From NCBI GenBank assembly GCA_934162125.1, contig CAKPHU010000007.1, positions 1 to 64,000 of the forward strand: a stretch of DNA of 64,000 nucleotides. Reading direction: 5' to 3'. The stretch comes from an uncultured Bacilli bacterium. GTDB taxonomy: Bacteria > Bacillota_I > Bacilli_A > RF39 > UBA660. The notes beneath the pieces were generated by a model. The model saw only the letters and a list, made by a program, of their open reading frames with translations. It was not told where the DNA came from and did no database searches. This document shows, piece by piece, positions 44,239 to 53,563 of this stretch (position 1 is the first letter of the stretch; each line of letters begins with the position of its first letter). The position numbers were made by a program, and so were the translations under genes.

Positions 44239-46521
44239 CTATGATACTGAAAAGTAAGAAATTACACTAGTATTTTGCCAATTATATTGAGCCCACATAT
44301 TAGTTGATGATGAACCAGGATCCATCATATTGATAGTGTCACCAGTTACGTTATCAATAGCAACCCAATGTTGTCCAGTATTACCTTTTACTTCGGCAAC
44401 TACATAATAACCTTGTGATACTAAGTTTCTAATAGTATTTAGCTTTTGTTCTTTACTTAAACCGGCTAGGCTATAGTTAATTTGAACTGGTCTAAATTTA
44501 GGAGCAACAGAGGTAACACGATACCAGGCAAAATTGGCACCACTGAAACCACCATTTTTATTTAAAGCTGTAACGAAAGTACCTGGATTAAAGTCACCTT
44601 GAACATTAGTTGGTACTCCACTTTTAGCTATTAACATGGCAACTGAAGTTACTAAGCAACCAGCTGAGGAGATAGTTTGATTACTTTGTCCAAGACGAAC
44701 TGAACCCCATTTGGCATCTTTTTGTTTCCAATTGGCATATGGTCCACTTGAAGTACTACCACAAATATTGCTGGCAGAACCACAACTACTTTTGCTGACA
44801 TTAGTAGCAGATGGATATAAAGCAAGTAAAATTTGTTTATAATTATAACCCTTTTCAGCTAAAGCTTTAGCTTTCTTTTGAGTAGAACTAACATAGGCAG
44901 TACTTACGATATAGCCTTGAGAATTGACTAGAACCTCACCTGCTGTTTGATTAGCTAAAGTTCTAATTTTATGATTGCTAGCTAGAGGTTGTCTAGTTTT
45001 ACATGAACCAGCAATGATCCCACTTCTTACAATACCACCTTGACTCTGAGTACCAGAGCAGTCATAAGAACAACCAGTATTAACATTACAGAAAACCTGA
45101 TCGGCTACACATGAAGATATTTGGAGAATCCATTGACCATTTTCCTGAGCTAACTTCTTACCTGTTTTCGTACCCATGCCAGTTGGTCTAGATAAGGCAA
45201 AACTACGAGCCATGACCATTTGAGCTTTGATGGCTTCATCTGGATAAGAAGTACCAATCTCGGCATAAACTACACCCATTATGTATGATTCAAAATCAAC
45301 TAAAGGTTGGTCTATTGCTTTTTGATAACTACCATTACCATATGGTTGACCGCATTCCATTAAACGAACTTTTAAATTGCTAACTTGAAGATTTTTAGTT
45401 ACATTGGCATTACGACTTGGAAAATAGAAACCCTTAATGTCATATTCACAACTGCCAGAAGAAGAACAACCATTTGTAGTATCTTCTCCAACAATTGCTT
45501 TATAATTTTCAATATATTCAAAGACTGTATCAGTCATATTTTTTAATTCTGTTTGAGTAGCATTTGGAAAGTAACTTGGAAAAATAAGAGTCATTAAATT
45601 ATTACGATATGTTTCTTCATTATAATAGCCAGTTTCATCTATCATTAATTTAGCAACGTCACGTATAACTTTAGTCGTCATATTTTTATAAGTCACTCTG
45701 GCATTGTATGTTTTTAGACTGGAATATAAACCAGCAATTCCTAAAGGTTCAATATATTTATTTTGTTGCATGAACTCTTCATTTACTTCTTTTACTCTCT
45801 TGTGAAAAGCATCAGCTTCTTTATCACTTGTAGTATAGTCTAGTCCACCAGTATTGCCACCAGTTTCACTACTAATACCAAAACCATCATCAAAGTTACC
45901 AATATCTATGATGACTACTATTGGTAAGGCAAGGATAAGTAAAAAGAAGGCCGCAACAACAGTACCAATGATAATGCTTCTTTTAAAAATTTTACTAAAG
46001 AAACCATCACCTTTTAAAGGTCCTTCGCCATTGTCTTCGCCACTTTTACCGCCTGATTTTTCTTCGTTTTCTATTTCTTCATTAGGAAGAGAAGCATTTA
46101 TCTTTAAACCATTAGGAACTTCTAATTTTTTTTGCTTATTTTTACGTAAGTTTTCTGGCCTTGAATTATTTCTATTTTGTGCTTTTTTTAAGGCATCACC
46201 AGCATCCGAATCACCTAAATCGCCATTTTTAAAAGAAGCGGCCTTACCTGCTGCTTTGTTAAGGCCACTTTCATTTGCTTGATTTGAGGCGTTTTGAACT
46301 GCTTTTCCGCCAGGCATTTTTTCCGTAACTTTGGCAGTTGCTTTGCCTAAACCTTCAGATACTTTGCCACCAGTTACTTTATCCCCTACTTTTACAACTG
46401 CTCCAGCTGCTGCAGCATAGGGATTACCACTTTCCATGGCAATATCTGCGACAACTTGAATATTTTCAGCGTTGTTTTGGGCATTACGTTCAAAGTTTTC
46501 GTCTTCGTTTTTAGCTGCCAT
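44239..46521 (-). CDS. T4SS cell-wall protein: membrane helix, SpoIID domain and C39-type cysteine peptidase
   Basis: 760 residues from the ATG at 46521 (GAGGTGATATCT). Residues 1-185 are cytosolic, Ala/Gly/Lys-rich and disordered; a membrane helix lies at about 186-208. Outside, a SpoIID-like domain (YIMGVVYAEIGTSYPDEA and KAQMVMARSFALS) is followed by a C-terminal C39-like papain fold (SAGCLVTSVAMLI with the Cys, and GQHWVAIDNV with the His). This is the VirB1 position in Gram-positive T4SS, where CwlT/CHAP proteins normally open peptidoglycan. SpoIID remodels glycan strands in sporulation; its use here is unusual. Confidence 0.82.
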   Translation of the reverse strand: MAAKNEDENFERNAQNNAENIQVVADIAMESGNPYAAAAGAVVKVGDKVTGGKVSEGLGKATAKVTEKMPGGKAVQNASNQANESGLNKAAGKAASFKNGDLGDSDAGDALKKAQNRNNSRPENLRKNKQKKLEVPNGLKINASLPNEEIENEEKSGGKSGEDNGEGPLKGDGFFSKIFKRSIIIGTVVAAFFLLILALPIVVIIDIGNFDDGFGISSETGGNTGGLDYTTSDKEADAFHKRVKEVNEEFMQQNKYIEPLGIAGLYSSLKTYNARVTYKNMTTKVIRDVAKLMIDETGYYNEETYRNNLMTLIFPSYFPNATQTELKNMTDTVFEYIENYKAIVGEDTTNGCSSSGSCEYDIKGFYFPSRNANVTKNLQVSNLKVRLMECGQPYGNGSYQKAIDQPLVDFESYIMGVVYAEIGTSYPDEAIKAQMVMARSFALSRPTGMGTKTGKKLAQENGQWILQISSCVADQVFCNVNTGCSYDCSGTQSQGGIVRSGIIAGSCKTRQPLASNHKIRTLANQTAGEVLVNSQGYIVSTAYVSSTQKKAKALAEKGYNYKQILLALYPSATNVSKSSCGSASNICGSTSSGPYANWKQKDAKWGSVRLGQSNQTISSAGCLVTSVAMLIAKSGVPTNVQGDFNPGTFVTALNKNGGFSGANFAWYRVTSVAPKFRPVQINYSLAGLSKEQKLNTIRNLVSQGYYVVAEVKGNTGQHWVAIDNVTGDTINMMDPGSSSTNMWAQYNWQNTSVISYFSVS

Positions 46522-46554
46522 AGATATCACCTCTTACTACTTTGTTTATTTATT

Positions 46555-48345
46555 TTATAGTCCGCCGCCACTACCAAATGATTCTAGTTCGGCTTTGGTT
46601 ACTATAACATTTATTTGCATACGTTTGTTACCACAGACGAATAATGCTTCACCTTGTGAATAACGTTTTATTCCTTCTTTTTCATTATCGTTTAAATCTA
46701 TTAAAAGACTTAAATCTTCAACTGCTTGTTTCTTTAGACCCATTACTAAGTAATATGAAGAGTTATCAAAGATAGCTTTTCCTTGAGTAATAACAGCTGG
46801 GTTAGAGAAATCTGATGGTTGCTGAGTAATGATAATTGTTCCTGTGTTATATTTACGAGCACGACGTTGTACTTGAGCTAAGAAATCTGCTCCTAAAACA
46901 TTACCTTCACCTAATAAAACGTGAGCTTCATCAACCATTAAGACAGTATCAACATTATAGTCTAAACATAGTCCCCAGGCATATTTTAAAACGTTAAAGA
47001 ATAAGGCGTTTTTGATATTACTATCACTATTCATTAACTCTTTAATGTTAAATACCATATAGTCGCTGTCTTTACTGATGGTAGTATGTCCATCAAAATA
47101 GAATTTTAATTCATTAACAATTGGACGTACTTTTAATTCTAGACGTTCCATAATATCACGTTCTTGAGTTACTTCTGTCATAGACATTAATTTACCCTTA
47201 ATAGTGGCATACACATCACTAAATGTTGGGAAATCAGATGAAGTATATTGGGAGAAGTCAGTATTAAAATCAATACCAAAACGTTTATATGTGTCTTGAA
47301 CAATTTCACTAAACATTGTTAAAACATCTTCTGTTATAGATGGATCATAATATTTCATGAAAGCTTTTAAGAACTGAAGTGTTCTAGTTAGAACAGTATA
47401 ACCTAGTCCTTGCTTTATTTCTTCTTCATCAGTATCTACGATTATTTCAAGTGGGTTAATTAGACCGAAGTCTCCACCTTTACCAATATCAATTGTATCG
47501 CCACCAAAAGCATTAGTAATTTCTCTAAATTCATCTTCTGGGTCAATTACAACTATTTGGCAACCATTACGAATATGACTTCTTAGCATCAACTTAGCTG
47601 CGGTTGATTTACCTGAACCAGAAGTACCAAGAATAATCATATTGGCATTATTACGATTGTTTTCTTTTCTAATTTTATATAAGAATTGATTGAATAAAAT
47701 TACACCACCAGAGAAGTCAACTCCTAATAAAGTTGATAATCCCGGATCTTTAATACTATCAAAGATAAATGGGTACATTGCAGCAATAGTAACAGAAGGT
47801 ATAGGTGTACCTATTCTTTGCTCTATTGGTTGAGATGGGAAGATTGGTAAGATTGATTTTAAGACTTTTTCTTGTTCGAAACGAAGAGATACAGCTCTTA
47901 AATCCATGGCATCTAAGTAATTTTTGACGTTTACTTTCTTTAATTCCAATCCTTCTTTAGTACCTGAAGTTATCATGATATGCATTTGAAAGTCAAAGAT
48001 TCTAGCTTGACTTGCTGCTAACATTGAAACGAAGTATTCCAAACTTTCTGCATCTTGACGATGTTTTTCTTTGACTGTTAAATCTTTTTCTGTACGATAT
48101 TTTTCTTTTAAATCAGCTACTTGTTTATTTAACATTTTAGCCATTTGTTGAAATGGAACAGGAATGTGTTTAATAACTATCTTAATACCAGACATGTTAG
48201 TTAATGATGCTAGATAGCCTGGTTCAATAAATTTTGGATATGATACAACAGTTAGTATTGTTGCATATTGATCACTAATATAAAAATCACTTGAGAAAAA
48301 TTCTAGTCCCTTAGGAGCTAGTTGACTTCTAATTCCAATACTCAT
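46555..48345 (-). CDS. virB4: VirB4-type T4SS ATPase, catalytic part
   Basis: 596 residues. Residues 1-220 match the VirB4 N-terminal region after its first segment (PKGLEFFSSDFYISDQYATILTV); the ATPase follows with Walker A ILGTSGSGKSTAAK (about residue 244), IDPEDEFREI, Walker B VLMVDEAHVLL and IITQQPSDF. It powers assembly and substrate transfer. The ATG overlaps the stop of the preceding 182-residue gene (ATGA, four bases), whose product supplies the missing start of the VirB4 N-terminal domain. Confidence 0.92.
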   Translation of the reverse strand: MSIGIRSQLAPKGLEFFSSDFYISDQYATILTVVSYPKFIEPGYLASLTNMSGIKIVIKHIPVPFQQMAKMLNKQVADLKEKYRTEKDLTVKEKHRQDAESLEYFVSMLAASQARIFDFQMHIMITSGTKEGLELKKVNVKNYLDAMDLRAVSLRFEQEKVLKSILPIFPSQPIEQRIGTPIPSVTIAAMYPFIFDSIKDPGLSTLLGVDFSGGVILFNQFLYKIRKENNRNNANMIILGTSGSGKSTAAKLMLRSHIRNGCQIVVIDPEDEFREITNAFGGDTIDIGKGGDFGLINPLEIIVDTDEEEIKQGLGYTVLTRTLQFLKAFMKYYDPSITEDVLTMFSEIVQDTYKRFGIDFNTDFSQYTSSDFPTFSDVYATIKGKLMSMTEVTQERDIMERLELKVRPIVNELKFYFDGHTTISKDSDYMVFNIKELMNSDSNIKNALFFNVLKYAWGLCLDYNVDTVLMVDEAHVLLGEGNVLGADFLAQVQRRARKYNTGTIIITQQPSDFSNPAVITQGKAIFDNSSYYLVMGLKKQAVEDLSLLIDLNDNEKEGIKRYSQGEALFVCGNKRMQINVIVTKAELESFGSGGGL

Positions 48346-48890
48346 CGTGGCATCACCGTCCTAAATTGAGTTCTTTTTCCACCATTTAAGAAGTTTTCCA
48401 TTATTACTCTTAAATCATCATTATTTACTTTAGATGCTGTTAGACCACATGAAGCTAAACCATTAATCATTAAACGAATTCTTTTTTCAATAAGATCAAC
48501 ATTTTTTTCTCTAAATAAAATGTAATATTCTGTATCTACTACGTCGTTATTAATGAAAGATTGAGCTTTCTTTATGTCTTGCATAATTAGTTTTCTGATT
48601 TGTGGTGTTGGTGCTTCATTAAAGCGAAGTTGCAATTGAGCTAAGTAGATTGAAATATCTACTGGTCGATCTGCTACTACTAACCAGAATTCAAAATCTA
48701 ACATATTATAAAAGTTTTTTAGACCTATTAAAACATTTTCTTGTGAATATTGATCAAGAATAAATATATTACGTGGATTTATTTTTACTCCTGTTACTTT
48801 CATGTTGTTAGTAGTAAAAATCATTCCATTTTGGATACCTTTTATAGGTAACCAGTCTTCGGTATATACACCGCTTACTTTTTTAGCCAT
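48342..48890 (-). CDS. VirB4 N-terminal segment encoded separately
   Basis: 182 residues, no membrane helix. MKVTGVKINPRNIFILDQYSQENVLIGLKNF and the later FREKNVDLIEKRIRLMINGLASCGL resemble the N-terminal domain normally fused to VirB4/TrsE ATPases. It overlaps prgI by 16 bp and the ATPase gene by 4 bp. Because both reading frames are intact with good starts, the split appears natural rather than a sequencing error; this is an inference. Confidence 0.7.
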   Translation of the reverse strand: MAKKVSGVYTEDWLPIKGIQNGMIFTTNNMKVTGVKINPRNIFILDQYSQENVLIGLKNFYNMLDFEFWLVVADRPVDISIYLAQLQLRFNEAPTPQIRKLIMQDIKKAQSFINNDVVDTEYYILFREKNVDLIEKRIRLMINGLASCGLTASKVNNDDLRVIMENFLNGGKRTQFRTVMPR

Positions 48891-49186
48891 TCTTTATAGC
48901 ACCAACCTTTCCAGCGATATGTTCTTCTGCTTGTTAAGAAATCATAAAGTTCTGTTATCATAGTTAGAACATTATGATAATAAGGAATAGGAGCAACGAG
49001 TATAGCACTTACTACTCCTGGTATTAATATTAAGATAGTATTTAGTGTTGAAGTTACAGGTACAAATGCTAAAAGAACAAATGTAATCATAACTCCTGTA
49101 ACTAGTAGAGCTAAATCAAATGATCTAAACATACCTAAAATTAATTGTCCTTTTTTGGAATTTGCAGGTATTAAATAATTGTTCAT
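48875..49186 (-). CDS. PrgI family (VirB3-like) membrane protein
   Basis: 103 residues with two central membrane helices (about 25-45 and 50-68), a short cytosolic start (NNYLIPANSKKGQLILGMF) and a C-terminal basic segment (LTSRRTYRWKGWCYKEW). Such proteins precede VirB4 in Gram-positive T4SS, as here. RBS AAGGAGTG. Overlaps the next gene. Confidence 0.8.
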   Translation of the reverse strand: MNNYLIPANSKKGQLILGMFRSFDLALLVTGVMITFVLLAFVPVTSTLNTILILIPGVVSAILVAPIPYYHNVLTMITELYDFLTSRRTYRWKGWCYKEWLKK

Positions 49187-49215
49187 CTATATCACACTCC
49201 TTTTTATTTATCTTT

Positions 49216-51129
49216 TTATGGTGTATGTGGTGGTAAAGCTGGTGGATTACTACTTGGGCTTGTTGATGGCGTTGGAGCTGAAGTTGTTGGAGCTGAAGTC
49301 GCTGGTGCTGTACCTGAGAAACCAGTTCCACCTTGTCCATCTCTACCTAATGGATGTTGTATTTTTGTGTTAGGACTTAATGGTACTGTTGGTCCTGATG
49401 GAGCTACACCTGGAGTTCCAGCTGGAGTTGGTGATGGATAAGCATCTTGTCTGATATGTACGTCAGATCCAGCTCTACTGGCTACACCACGACCTGTTGC
49501 ACGTTCATGTGTTTGCCAGTTAGCCTTGTATCTTTCTTGATTATTTTTAAGTCTTTCCATATCGCTTCTCGCATCTACAACGTTTGCACCATGTTTAAAT
49601 CCTAAGAAATCTTTTTTCTCATCAGACTGCCACCATTTACGTTCATATCCTCCATCTTGATCGTCTATGTCTAAGCCACGTCTATAGTATTCATCTCGTA
49701 TGCCATTACTGAATTTATCTTGTAACTTCTTAACTTGATTATCTCGATATGTTTTAAATTGTCCTTCTCCTGGATCTTTTCCACCATTTTGAACACTTCT
49801 AGCGGCTGAACGCATGTTATCAAGGACATTACCTCTGTCGCCACCACCGGCTAGTGTACCAAGTCCAGCTGCAGCTATTGTTAGACCAATTGAACCGCCT
49901 GATGGTTTGATACCTAGAGAGTCTTGAATGAATTTTGGTGCTTGTCTACCAAAGAAGAATAAGCCAAGAACGATGAAGACAGTTGACAATAAATTTGTAA
50001 ACCAGTTACTGCCACTATAATAGGCTCCACCAAGTCCGGCAACTCCCTTAGTTAATACTTCTTCGGAAACATAAATTATTAAGAACATTACTATTAATCT
50101 AATAAATAATTCTAGGTAAGTTGTAACTAAGGCGTTGATCCAAGTACTAAATGAATCTTGTCCCTTACTCTCTTTTCCACTAATACTCATATGACTGATG
50201 ATAGGAATTGGAGCTATCATACGTAAAATCATTAATTTGATAGCACGAATAGCAACATCTAGTGTATAAGTTATTATTAGGAAACATAGTATTACACCTA
50301 CTACGGTACTAATAATAAACATATAATTAAAGACATATTGTTCGTCTGAAGCTATCTGAATTATGTTTGCCAACTTACCAGTTGTATTACATCTTGAATT
50401 AACAACAGTTAAAATATCAGCAACTGTTGAGTGCTCATTGTCATATGTTGCCTTTACAGCAGGATCGATTGTTTGACATACCCAATTGGCTTGAACACTT
50501 TCAGGGCTTTTACCTTCTGGTACAGCTTGCCACTGACTTTCAGGTAATAAATTTATTGAAAAGAAAGACTTCAAAATTATCTTAGAAAAATCTTGACCTG
50601 CTTGAGTTAAATCTCTTGTTGAAGTAGTCTTTTTCTTAGATGTAGAAAACTCATCATTTCCAAATATTACACGGCTTAATGTATTATTTAATAAAATTCT
50701 ATTTTGAAGAGAATACAAAGTACCAAAAGCAAGTCCATGGTTACTTAATTGTTCTTCCCATTCATTTTGAGGATTTGGAACATTAATCGGAGTAATTACT
50801 GATAACATAATTAAAGAAATAACTATACGTCCAACAATTGGTCCATATCCAGCTTTTTTATCACTTACTTTACTTGGATCCATGATACCTTGAATTATTG
50901 TAACAGCTAATTTAAATACCATGAAAACACCAATTATTAATTGGACTCTTGAATAAATTGCTTTAATAGTTCCACCACTTAAAAAGTCAGCTGTCGAAAC
51001 ATTAAAGAAAACTGTATATAGGCCGCCAAGGAGACCATAAACGACAGAATCAATCATGGCTAAAATTAGTCTTAGGGCATCAGTAATGAAACCGCGGTTC
51101 CATGTACCCATAAATACTCCTGTAATCAT
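49216..51129 (-). CDS. VirB6/TrbL-type polytopic T4SS membrane protein
   Basis: 637 residues: about six or seven membrane helices within residues 12-410 (for example LIIGVFMVFKLAVTIIQG, GRIVISLIMLSVITP, FIISTVVGVILCFLI and FIVLGLFFFG), with a large extracellular loop carrying Cys (WVCQTID, SRCNTTG). Residues 430-637 are a hydrophilic C-terminal tail, ending in a Pro/Thr/Ser/Ala-rich region. VirB6 forms the inner-membrane channel. RBS TAGGAGAG; 12 bp after the VirB2-like gene. Confidence 0.85.
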   Translation of the reverse strand: MITGVFMGTWNRGFITDALRLILAMIDSVVYGLLGGLYTVFFNVSTADFLSGGTIKAIYSRVQLIIGVFMVFKLAVTIIQGIMDPSKVSDKKAGYGPIVGRIVISLIMLSVITPINVPNPQNEWEEQLSNHGLAFGTLYSLQNRILLNNTLSRVIFGNDEFSTSKKKTTSTRDLTQAGQDFSKIILKSFFSINLLPESQWQAVPEGKSPESVQANWVCQTIDPAVKATYDNEHSTVADILTVVNSRCNTTGKLANIIQIASDEQYVFNYMFIISTVVGVILCFLIITYTLDVAIRAIKLMILRMIAPIPIISHMSISGKESKGQDSFSTWINALVTTYLELFIRLIVMFLIIYVSEEVLTKGVAGLGGAYYSGSNWFTNLLSTVFIVLGLFFFGRQAPKFIQDSLGIKPSGGSIGLTIAAAGLGTLAGGGDRGNVLDNMRSAARSVQNGGKDPGEGQFKTYRDNQVKKLQDKFSNGIRDEYYRRGLDIDDQDGGYERKWWQSDEKKDFLGFKHGANVVDARSDMERLKNNQERYKANWQTHERATGRGVASRAGSDVHIRQDAYPSPTPAGTPGVAPSGPTVPLSPNTKIQHPLGRDGQGGTGFSGTAPATSAPTTSAPTPSTSPSSNPPALPPHTP

Positions 51130-51141
51130 CTTGTCACTCTC

Positions 51142-51579
51142 CTATTCTAGACCACATAGATCTGAAGTTAAACCTACGATGTTTAACATAACGCTTACGA
51201 ATACCGGTATTAAAAACAAAGCTAGGGCTAGTATTAGACGCATTGATAAGTTTTTAGTAGCTTTTTTTAGCGAATCATCATCACTTGTTACAATGGCCTT
51301 AATAAAATCAATACTACTATAAACTAGAACTAAAAATGGTCCTAGAATCTTAATATAATTTAAAAGTTTTTGTAAGAGCCAGGCAACAGAATCAGGATCA
51401 TTTACATCACCTAGGGCTGCATTACTTCCTGTACATGAGACAGCTATATTGATATTATCACTAATACTCATAGTTGATATATTATTTGTTACTACATTTT
51501 CTTGAGCATAAACTTTAAAAGAACTAAATAAAATTAGTCCTGCAATTAGAATCATGCTTAAGATGACTTTTTTTCTCAT
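51142..51579 (-). CDS. VirB2-like small membrane protein with signal peptide
   Basis: 145 residues from the ATG at 51579 (CGGAGTGATC). A signal peptide (residues 1-25, ending KVYAQE) is followed by a Ser/Asn-rich segment with Cys, then two membrane helices (LLNYIKILGPFLVLVYSSIDFIKAI and LSMRLILALALFLIPVFVSVML). This is the plan of VirB2/TrbC pilins in Gram-positive T4SS. A second gene of the same plan lies directly upstream, separated by a terminator. Confidence 0.75.
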   Translation of the reverse strand: MRKKVILSMILIAGLILFSSFKVYAQENVVTNNISTMSISDNINIAVSCTGSNAALGDVNDPDSVAWLLQKLLNYIKILGPFLVLVYSSIDFIKAIVTSDDDSLKKATKNLSMRLILALALFLIPVFVSVMLNIVGLTSDLCGLE

Positions 51580-51623
51580 AAAGATCACTCCGTACACATT
51601 ATAACATATTAAGTATATCAAAA

Positions 51624-51655
51624 TAAAAAAAAAATAGCAATATTTGCTATTTATT
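51624..51655 (-). terminator. Terminator between the two VirB2-like genes
   Basis: AAATAGCAA/TTGCTATTT stem with a ten-base T run on the minus strand. It would separate a short abundant transcript from the virB6 onward transcript, or allow partial read-through. Confidence 0.85.
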
Positions 51656-52009
51656 TACGATATATAAACTGTTCCAACAGTCAGCCCATGAAGTTGTGCT
51701 TGTTTCACTAGAATCAGCACCTAAGGCAACTATTTGCATAATGAATGTTACAAGAGCTGGTATTAAGAATATTACGATTGCATAAATAATTCTTTTTATG
51801 AATCTGCTTTGTGCAGCCTTTACCTCTTTCTCATCACTAGCAATAACAGCTTTTCCTAAATCGAATAAACCGAAGGCAATTAAAGCTACTGGTATAAGAA
51901 TACAAATAGTTTTTAGAACACCGTTTTTAATGATATTAACAACAGATCCTAATCCACCACAGTTATCAGTTACATTTCCAACTGCCCCAATTTGGAATAA
52001 ATTAGCCAT
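51647..52009 (-). CDS. VirB2-like small membrane protein, no signal peptide
   Basis: 120 residues from the ATG at 52009, nine bases after AAAGGAG; the ATG at 52018 abuts that site. Two hydrophobic helices (about 28-48 and 70-95) carry the same pattern as the neighbour at 51142: LIPVALIAFGLFDLGKAVIASDEKEVK and RIIYAIVIFLIPALVTFIM. Cys residues occur on both sides. Own promoter and terminator give it a separate, probably abundant transcript, as for a major pilin or channel subunit. Confidence 0.75.
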   Translation of the reverse strand: MANLFQIGAVGNVTDNCGGLGSVVNIIKNGVLKTICILIPVALIAFGLFDLGKAVIASDEKEVKAAQSRFIKRIIYAIVIFLIPALVTFIMQIVALGADSSETSTTSWADCWNSLYIVNK

Positions 52010-52034
52010 ATAGTACATCTCCTTTACTAAGTTT

Positions 52035-52063
52035 ATATTAACCTATCTAAAAGTTTTTGTCAA
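52035..52063 (-). promoter_or_regulatory. Promoter of the VirB2-like gene at 51647
   Basis: TTGACA (52063-52058) and TAATAT (52040-52035) with 17-base spacing on the minus strand. Confidence 0.75.
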
Positions 52064-52066
52064 TTA

Positions 52067-53068
52067 TTACCTTCTAAATAAGCCAAATACTCTATTAGAA
52101 TTTTCGTGGTGACCATTACCACTTGATATTAGACCAACGTATGCTAGAAAATCATTAATAGCACCATTACTTTTTCTTTCATCTAATGGTGGAATATTAT
52201 AGTAAACTTTGACATTTGCTTCATATTCAAAATCACTAATGTCTTTTCCAGTTAAAAGACTCTTATTAAGAATTAATTTGTGATTCTTCAATTTTCTTAA
52301 AGCATTGATATCACGTCTTAATAATTTATTTATCTTTATAATACTTGGTTCTAATAAATAGAAAACTTCATTACAAATATTTAAATCATCGTAGTCATTT
52401 AAGTCAACTAAGATAATTGAAACACTATTATAATATTTTCTTATAACATTTCTTACTTCGTCTCGACGTACTGTGATCATAGCTTTATCACCAAAAGCTC
52501 TAAAATCATTTCGGTCTATTTCAATAGCAATTACTTTTTGTTCGCCATAGATTGTTGTTAATTGCTTTTTTAACATATAGATTAATGTTGTGGCACCTGC
52601 TCCTCCAGTTACTGATTTAACACCTATTATAGTTGTGGTTCCAACACTTTGGTTAGGACTTGGTGCAGCTGGTGAAGAAGATGTTGCAGCCATCTTTCTA
52701 TATTGTTCAACATCTTTTAAGCTATTTGAATGGGTTAATAAATATTTAACACCTGGGATGTTAGTTGTAAAATTGTAGAAACCAGACTCTACTAGTTTTG
52801 CAAGAAATGCAACTGTACACATCTTTGTGTTTTCTGGTAATAATAAAATTACTTTATTAGGATCTAGTCCTGATGATAGTGCTTGATAACTATTAATATT
52901 TTCATGATTCTTTAAAGCTGTTACATCTAAAATTAATTTATTAAAGAACAAAGTTTTAAACATAGCTACCAATTCATTTGCATCATAAGTACCATTAATA
53001 TTTTTAATTATATCAATGTCTAAATTATTTAGTGCTGTACTTTGTGCATTTGAAACTATAATGTTCAT
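52067..53068 (-). CDS. TadZ/CpaE-like P-loop protein of the pilus system
   Basis: 333 residues. Residues 1-115 form a receiver-like domain; after a Ser/Pro/Ala linker (about 128-142) comes a ParA/MinD-type P-loop with the deviant Walker A SVTGGAGATTLIY, then IAIEIDRNDFRAF and VSIILVDLNDYDD. The Lys normally found in the deviant Walker A is absent, as in atypical TadZ proteins. TadZ places the Tad machine at the pole. Gene order next to TadE-like and TadC supports the call. Confidence 0.75.
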   Translation of the reverse strand: MNIIVSNAQSTALNNLDIDIIKNINGTYDANELVAMFKTLFFNKLILDVTALKNHENINSYQALSSGLDPNKVILLLPENTKMCTVAFLAKLVESGFYNFTTNIPGVKYLLTHSNSLKDVEQYRKMAATSSSPAAPSPNQSVGTTTIIGVKSVTGGAGATTLIYMLKKQLTTIYGEQKVIAIEIDRNDFRAFGDKAMITVRRDEVRNVIRKYYNSVSIILVDLNDYDDLNICNEVFYLLEPSIIKINKLLRRDINALRKLKNHKLILNKSLLTGKDISDFEYEANVKVYYNIPPLDERKSNGAINDFLAYVGLISSGNGHHENSNRVFGLFRR

Positions 53069-53106
53069 TTTATTATCACACCCTTTTTATTTGCCCTTTT
53101 TTCTTT

Positions 53107-53547
53107 TTATTGTTTAATTATTATCTGGGTTGTTCCACCTACTTGGAATATTCTTAAACCAGGTAATATCTTATTTAAAATTGGTATATCAATGTTGATT
53201 TGGGTATAAACTTGAAAATAGACTTTATTACCATTACCTTCATCAACTGCTCCAGTTTCACTTGCTGTAGATATTTCTTTAATACAATATCCATGTTTAC
53301 AATCAAAACCATCTAAATTAAAGTTATTAGCACTGTAACCTAAAGTACGCATGTAATCAACTATGGCATTATCACAAGCACTATCTTCACTACAAACTCC
53401 TTCATATTGTTCTAGCGTTGTAATGATTTTGTTCTTAACACGATAAGCTTTAGTATAATTTACATTAAATGCTAGTAAGCCACTTACTAAAACTAAGAAG
53501 ACAACGATTATAACGATATTTACAAGTCCTCCAAAAGCATCACGCAT
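53107..53547 (-). CDS. TadE-like pseudopilin/minor pilin
   Basis: 146 residues: a short start MRDAFGGLVN followed by one membrane helix (about 10-30), then an extracellular domain with three Cys pairs candidates (EGVCSEDSACD, DGFDCKHGYCIK). Size and plan match TadE-like or type II pseudopilins. RBS AGAGGTGATAT; 16 bp after the 55-residue pilin-like gene. The assignment is from topology and context. Confidence 0.65.
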   Translation of the reverse strand: MRDAFGGLVNIVIIVVFLVLVSGLLAFNVNYTKAYRVKNKIITTLEQYEGVCSEDSACDNAIVDYMRTLGYSANNFNLDGFDCKHGYCIKEISTASETGAVDEGNGNKVYFQVYTQINIDIPILNKILPGLRIFQVGGTTQIIIKQ

Positions 53548-53563
53548 TTAATATCACCTCTTT

